Shown here in pieces: positions 60,601 to 64,000 of a stretch of DNA of 64,000 nucleotides (positions are counted from its first letter, which is position 1; every line of letters starts with the position of its first letter). The notes below the pieces were generated by a model. The model saw only the letters and a program-made list of their open reading frames with translations. It was not told the origin of the DNA and did not search any database. Source of the DNA: Gordionus sp. m RMFG-2023 (lineage: Eukaryota; Nematomorpha; Gordioida; Chordodea; Parachordodidae); the NCBI RefSeq assembly GCF_954871325.1, contig NC_088776.1, forward strand, positions 15,128,052-15,192,051, in the 5' to 3' direction. Made by a program: the position numbers and the translations under genes.

Positions 60601-62637
60601 ACGCCAAAAGTTGATATCATTTTTAAAAGCTAAAGTATCGAAGAGCAGCTTTTTTTAAAAAAAGATAGGGAAAATTTTAAATAGAAATAAATTCATATTA
60701 GTTAGAGATTTACAATGTGTTGACTTTCACATACAAGCCCGCCCATTGTTTAATAAATTACTAAGCCTTTCGCTTATGTGGGAAAAAAGATTCTCTAGTG
60801 CTAGCATGCCTTTTGGTTTAAAAATGTTGTATGTCAGCCCGTTGTTTAAAAATAAACTGATTGGTTTTGTTCCTATTAATTATGTTTATTTTATTTTAGT
60901 ATATTTCCTTTTTACTTAAACTTATAAAATATTTTAAAATAGGTTAAACCATCTACCCGTCATTCATTGTTTAAATTACTTATTTGGGTGTCGGTAGGTT
61001 AAAAAACGACCGTTGCAGTCCCCTAATAGCAGTGGTTTTAGTGATTAACTATAAAATCATACATTTGATCGCTGGCTGGGCCTCTAAGATTGGGGGAAGG
61101 GGGAGGGCGATGATGCGTCATTAATCAGAGTATAACTTAATCCATTTAAAATTGAATCATTTTATATTTGAATCAATAGGAGGGGACTCGGTGCCATTAG
61201 ATTGGGAGTTCTACAGGGATCTGCCCAGCGTCAACGATATATCTTATTATTTATAGAAATGTTAAAGAGTTAAAGGTGCTCAAAAAAAACGTCTTGCTCA
61301 GATTTCAAGACAACTTTAGGCTGACTTTTTTGCCCGCTCTATGATGCCATTGCATGGTCATGTATTGTGGCATGATAATTTAAGAAATAAAAATAATTAC
61401 GACATTAATTAAGATTACTACAAAATAATTTATTACGTGAAAGAACGCGATAACGAAAGTTAGCAGTAGCAAAAAGATATTGGTGTCCACGAAAAGCGAA
61501 TTTATTTCATCGGTATCTTTATCGGTGAAACCTGAGGAACATAAATTATTTACCATATCATAAATATGATTATAATAATATATTTTAAGGGTAATAGAGA
61601 ATAATGGTCTAGTTCAAGTTGTACCATGGAACAAATTAATTTTGTAAAAGGTGGTTCGGACTATTTAAAATTAATCATCCGTTTGAATTTTTAAATATCC
61701 AGATAGCCAAAAATGAAAAATATATTTATTTAAAAGCGGTAAATCCTTTTATAACTGAAAAGAATTATAAATTAAAAAAATTTTTGGGCCAGAATAAAAA
61801 CGAAAAAAAAATTATTATTTAAGTTGGTTTATTTACTTTTTTTTCTTCCTTTGTTTTTAAATATATCGAAAAATATCATATAAAAAAGGGGGATGGGAGG
61901 GCGAGATAAATTTTTTTTTAAAAAAATGGAGCAACTTCATTTAACAATACCTAAATTTTTCATAGAATCTGCCGATCTTTCTATGGTAGTAAATAGTCTT
62001 AGTTTGCCAAAACTTGTAGGTTTTATGTCAATCGAAGTTGTGGCGACACTAGCATTAACCGGGTCAATGATATCGGATATAGGCTTTAAATAAATAAAGA
62101 TTACGTTTTTCTCTACTTATTTTAATCTTTTCTTTTTTTCTGTCATATAATTTATTTATAAACTTTGTAACGTTTGATCAGCCCATCAACATCACTCATA
62201 CAAGCTATAGGAAGATATTCCCGTTTTGAGTTTAACCTATTAATAATAAAGAAGGTACAATCAAATCATATAAATATGTAAGCTTAGCTAGAAAAGTCTA
62301 TATCAATATTGAATTTATTCAATAAATTAGATGAGTAGATAGTCTTTTTTAAAAAATTATGATGCCTTAAAATTATTTTAGATATCATAACATTTAAAAA
62401 AAAATGAGAAATCGTCAATTACGGTAAAAACTACTTCTCCAATGCAATGAACTCTAATTTGATTGTAGACAGTATCCAAGTATAAAAGTACCTAATAAAT
62501 TTGGCGATTTCTAGAGGAATGCGAGTCGTTTTCAAAGGGCTAGCATCATTAACCACGTGAATGGTTAGCTGTGTCAACACATAATTTATCAATTCATCTT
62601 TTGATAAAGGATCGGAGGTTGGTGTACTATTGGTTTT
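50630..62637 (-). CDS. CLPTM1L: CLPTM1L homologue, partial, nine exons
   Basis: Minus-strand exons: 62637-62492, 62236-62164, 62083-61951, 61531-61437, 60648-60564, 59653-59501, 51648-51441, 51134-51044, 50896-50630. All eight introns are GT-AG and every junction keeps frame, giving 416 residues plus stop. The product matches the CLPTM1 family from the luminal domain to the C-terminus: LFVDTNIF, LLFDTLAFKNDINFW, VWRCFSQIVIFLYLC, LIPTGVGSLIEIWK, YLSYLMYPL, WYSWLINSMVNGVYAFGF, LPWKAFMYKAFNTFIDDL, ITMPTTHRIACFRDD and YLYQRWLYPVDKKR. The THR-ACFRDD and QRWLYPVDK forms fit CLPTM1L rather than CLPTM1. CLPTM1L is a multipass ER protein reported as a scramblase for a GPI-anchor lipid precursor. Human CLPTM1L is about 538 residues, so about 120-130 N-terminal residues are encoded beyond the window. 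The C-terminal tail (DEASITFMDDTEPDLK onward) is divergent. Intron 6 is 7852 bp and full of MITEs; the others are 80-910 bp. Confidence 0.93.
52317..52497. mobile_element. MITE, TAGTGTT-ACGACTCGATT family, copy 2
   Basis: The left arm GGCTTGATTTGAGCCGTTTT and ACTCGATATTTTAGCCAGA is mirrored by CTCGAATCGAGTCGTTAACA at the right, ending CACTA. The middle contains TTTGTGCCATCTATGACCAA as in copy 1 (inverted). Lies in CLPTM1L intron 6. Confidence 0.75.
53176..53263. repeat. 29-bp repeat, three copies
   Basis: TTACTAATAAATCTATTTTT plus CAAAGGGCT is repeated three times (starts 53176, 53205, 53234), identical by eye, hence recent. It forms the C-terminal part of a meaningless minus frame. Confidence 0.95.
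53535..53668. mobile_element. MITE, TAGTGTT-ACGACTCGATT family, copy 3 (half)
   Basis: TAGTGTTGTTACACGGCTCG, then CTAACTCAATATTTTAGCC and ATATTGCCTAACTAGG, then AATAGATGTCCAAACC match copy 2. The right arm is missing; GGTCTGGAACCGACCC-type DNA follows (53705-53800), which may be another short element. Confidence 0.65.
54728..54894. mobile_element. hAT-type MITE with 8-bp duplication
   Basis: Flanked by the exact 8-bp TTACATTC (54720-54727, 54895-54902). Ends AGTAGCATCACTATGGGAGC and AAGCTAAGGACGCCCCTCA resemble the 17633-17812 element. 167 bp, AT-rich centre. Confidence 0.8.
55500..55680. other. Less AT-rich patch with TATA-like boxes, unidentified
   Basis: On the minus strand TATATATAAAAAGACTACG and CTTTTTATATGC precede a patch with GCGTAAGATCCAGTGGACTA, AAGAGCGCCTCTCACCGATC and CATGGCAGGGGTCTTATAAT. 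TGATCATC and GATGATCATGG motifs recur around it. It could be a small RNA gene, a decayed LTR or a MITE. I do not recognise it. Confidence 0.3.
58190..58455. repeat. GGCCCGG-like MITE remnant
   Basis: CCCGGCTGGATATTTT, GTCCGATCCGGAATTTTT, TGACTGGCTCGAGTC and GGTCTGGGCCTGAGATCTCT follow the family's alternation of GC blocks and A/T runs; the right end GAGATCTCTGATA resembles TGCAGATCTCTA. No clean left end. Confidence 0.45.
59501..59653 (-). CDS. CLPTM1L: CLPTM1L exon 6 (second and third helices)
   Basis: VWRCFSQIVIFLYLCNEKTS then LIILIPTGVGSLIEIWK, and LLKAFKFRISWDK before the donor GTTTGA. This follows the family's WRCFS, FLFLLDEQTSLLVLVP, GVGAAIELWKV order. It is separated from exon 7 by 7.85 kb. 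Confidence 0.92.
60060..60520. mobile_element. GGAACC-rich MITE in CLPTM1L intron 5
   Basis: Left side: GACCCGGAACCCTCGGAACC, AAAACCGGAACCCATTTT, GTTCTGGTCCCAGAATCG. Right side: GAACCTTGAACCG, AAAGGAACCACAACC, AGGAGCCC, CCAGGTTCTAAACTC. Similar GAACCC blocks are subterminal in the hAT at 36571-37984, so this is likely a non-autonomous relative. The target duplication is not resolved. Confidence 0.5.
60564..60648 (-). CDS. CLPTM1L: CLPTM1L exon 5
   Basis: LLFDTLAFKNDINFW then RHRNSMTGISTRT, matching the AFKNDISFW loop of the family, with donor GTAAAT in phase 1. 85 bp; the acceptor is AAAAAAAG, with a weak pyrimidine tract. Confidence 0.9.
61195..61275 (+). pseudogene. Tiny reverse-transcriptase scrap
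   Basis: A plus-strand frame reads LGVLQGSAQ and then a LLFIEML-like end, resembling the LGVPQGS..SPLLF segment of LINE reverse transcriptases. Only about 20 codons, inside CLPTM1L intron 4. Could be chance. Confidence 0.3.
61437..61531 (-). CDS. CLPTM1L: CLPTM1L exon 4 (first membrane helix)
   Basis: After a CCTCAG acceptor, GFTDKDTDEINSLFVDTNIF and then LLLLTFVIAFFH, followed by donor GTAATA in phase 0. VDTN.(Y/F) before a hydrophobic helix is the family's signature for the start of the membrane domain. The exon is only 95 bp and was found by phase and homology. Confidence 0.9.
61951..62637 (-). CDS. CLPTM1L: CLPTM1L exons 1-3 of the window
   Basis: Exon 62637-62492 reads KTNSTPTSDPLSKDELINYV then LTQLTIHVVNDASPLKTT and stops inside an Arg codon at GTACTT. 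Exon 62236-62164 completes it (RLNSKREYLPIACMSDVDGL, then IKRYK). Exon 62083-61951 reads PISDIIDPVNASVATTSIDI and FGKLRLFTTIERSADSMKNL, ending in phase 1 at GTATTG. These are the luminal domain before the first membrane helix. The 5' limit of the first exon is uncertain: the frame stays open a few codons past the chosen AAAG acceptor. A plus-strand frame at 61893-62093 is a shadow. Confidence 0.88.
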
Positions 62638-62858
62638 CTTTACAAAAAATATTTTTTAATTAGTGAGTTATTTTTATCAAAATAAGCTAAATATTATTAA
62701 ATTTATTGAATGATAGCATAATTATGGTATTTATAGGAACGGTCAGATTAGCTTGAACTCTTATTTCATAAATAAAAGTAAAGGATATGGCATAAAAATT
62801 GAATGAAGTGTTCGCTAATCAAATTTTATTCTAAAACATTTATTGAATGTGAATAACC

Positions 62859-63011
62859 ATGTCAAAGAAATCTAGCATAAAAAGAATATATTTCAATGAA
62901 CGTAGAGATGAAAGATCTAATAATCCTATAAATATTCATAAAATTGAAATATTTTGGCCAATAATTGACTCTAAAAATAGAGGCCTCATTAGTCATATGC
63001 AATATTTTTAA
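62859..63011 (+). CDS. Small open frame of 50 codons, doubtful
   Basis: ATG to TAA with a charged, non-repetitive product beginning MSKKSSIKRIYFNERRDE. It lies upstream of the first visible CLPTM1L exon on the opposite strand. No homologue is recognised, and in DNA this AT-rich a frame of this length is not strong evidence. Confidence 0.15.
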   Translation: MSKKSSIKRIYFNERRDERSNNPINIHKIEIFWPIIDSKNRGLISHMQYF

Positions 63012-63052
63012 CCAAATAAATTTTGACCAATTAATAATGAGAGTATCTACGA

Positions 63053-63346
63053 TAGTGATCTGCATCGGGCCTAATTTTTCAAGCCCGGCCCGTTTTTTAA
63101 AAAATTTTGCCAGTCCGGCCCGAATTTATTTAAATATAGAAATTAATTCTTATATATAATTACTCAAAATAAACGATATATGTTATATGGCGTCTACTTT
63201 CTATAAATAAAATCACATATTTTTATTTTACATGAAAAATTCATCAAAATTGATAAATTTAGATATATTTTAAAAAAAATTTAAGGCCCGACCCGGCCCG
63301 AATTTTCTTAAAAAATATTAGGCCAGGCCCGGTTTGCAGATCTCTA
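63053..63346. mobile_element. GGCCCGG-type MITE with 8-bp duplication
   Basis: Ends TAGTGATCTGCA and TGCAGATCTCTA are inverted; the exact 8-bp ATCTACGA flanks it (63045-63052, 63347-63354). Two GC-rich clusters (AAGCCCGGCCCG, CAGTCCGGCCCG on the left; AAGGCCCGACCCGGCCCG, GGCCAGGCCCGG on the right) surround an AT-rich core. This is the cleanest copy and defines the family. It probably lies in a CLPTM1L intron, since N-terminal exons must be further right. Confidence 0.88.
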
Positions 63347-63354
63347 ATCTACGA

Positions 63355-64000
63355 AACAATATTTAGTTTAGTTTGCTAAGATATATGAAGATAAAATTTC
63401 CAAAGAAAATGTAAAATTGGAAGTAGTTTCGCATAAAAAAAATTGTCCAATTTGTGTTTATTATTTGCTGCATTTAAAAATCTCCATACTGTAGCATAAA
63501 CCATTACAATCTATTTCTTGCTCAAGAATTTGTATAAACATTATCATAACAGTTACGCAAGTAGATATTACCCTCGTCTACCCACTCCCATATCAAAATT
63601 CGCACAAATTAGTAAAATTATTTTTAACCTATCGTTTTGGCTATATTTTTGTCAAATATATAAGAAATAAAAAATCCTGTAATTAAAATACACGTTTAAA
63701 GGAGAGGCTGGATAAAGACGGGAAAATATATAAGCATAGGTCGCCCCCCACCTCAAAAAAATAAATAAGGCAGCTATAGACATTTGTAAAAGATGCCATA
63801 TCGCCAGTCCACCCCTGTATATAATTTATATTTTTATTAACTTTAATTTAAAAATAATGTAGTTGTTTTAAAGCATTTTTCTATAAATATAACATTTTAT
63901 TATTCAAACAGTTCAAAAATTCCGGGATGCTCCTGGAGTGAACGAAATAAAATTTTAGAAAAAAAGTGATCAAAATTAGTATAAATTAGAGCTCAGCGCA
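63355..64000. other. AT-rich DNA, no exon recognised
   Basis: I looked on the minus strand for N-terminal CLPTM1L exons and found none. TCGCCCCCCACCTC near 63742 and CCAGTCCACCCCTG near 63806 could be ends of a short MITE, unpaired. Confidence 0.45.

Noticed and set aside
61893-62093. Plus-strand 66-codon frame
   Set aside because: The minus strand of the same DNA is CLPTM1L exon 62083-61951 with homology and splice sites; the plus frame is its shadow.

Overview
The window is a stretch of a very AT-rich animal nuclear genome. The animal assignment rests on two recognisable host genes near the right end: an intronless rhodopsin-class GPCR (48888-50360, + strand) and the C-terminal three quarters of a CLPTM1L gene (50630-62637, - strand). 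The CLPTM1L gene is split into nine exons with GT-AG introns. Most of its exons are short and sit in AT-rich sequence, so they are easy to miss. I read them by translating the minus strand and following phase-consistent splice junctions. The species cannot be fixed from the sequence.

Positions 1-17.2 kb are a nest of mobile elements. A decayed Ty3/gypsy-like pol fossil (visible at about 12.8-13.6 and 15.6-17.2 kb) was hit by two hAT transposons: one spans 27-12762 with an exact 8-bp target duplication, the other 13623-15623. The first hAT carries its own decayed transposase (about 3.27-4.64 kb), an LTR-flanked gag-protease fossil (371-2950) and a minus-strand LTR retrotransposon fossil (5531-12429). 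One LTR of the latter is split by a LINE (about 6.08-9.74 kb). The second hAT holds a 351-bp GC-rich MITE.

Positions 17.6-20.8 kb hold a hAT-type MITE beside a Mutator-like element. The Mutator-like element has a perfect 9-bp target duplication, terminal repeats built of short GGCGC units, a half transposase with an intron, and a nested TA-flanked element.

Positions 20.8-48.8 kb are mostly AT-rich DNA with scattered hAT copies (25746-27161, 31.3-32.8 kb, 35173-36291, 36571-37984), a second kind of LINE (28236-29763), a mariner-like MITE (34318-34587), repeats with a tRNA-like part (33.3, 39.0 and 46.3 kb), GC-rich 'GGCCCGG' MITEs and small tandem repeats. Two short coding-like segments (22.5 and 23.5 kb) may be host exons.

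Positions 48.9-62.6 kb are the host-gene part: GPCR and CLPTM1L converge tail to tail about 270 bp apart. CLPTM1L intron 6 (7.85 kb) is loaded with MITEs. The end of the window (62.6-64 kb) holds a GGCCCGG MITE with an exact 8-bp target duplication; the N-terminal CLPTM1L exons must lie beyond it. No CRISPR, operon or prokaryotic signal is present. All family calls are from motif recognition by eye.
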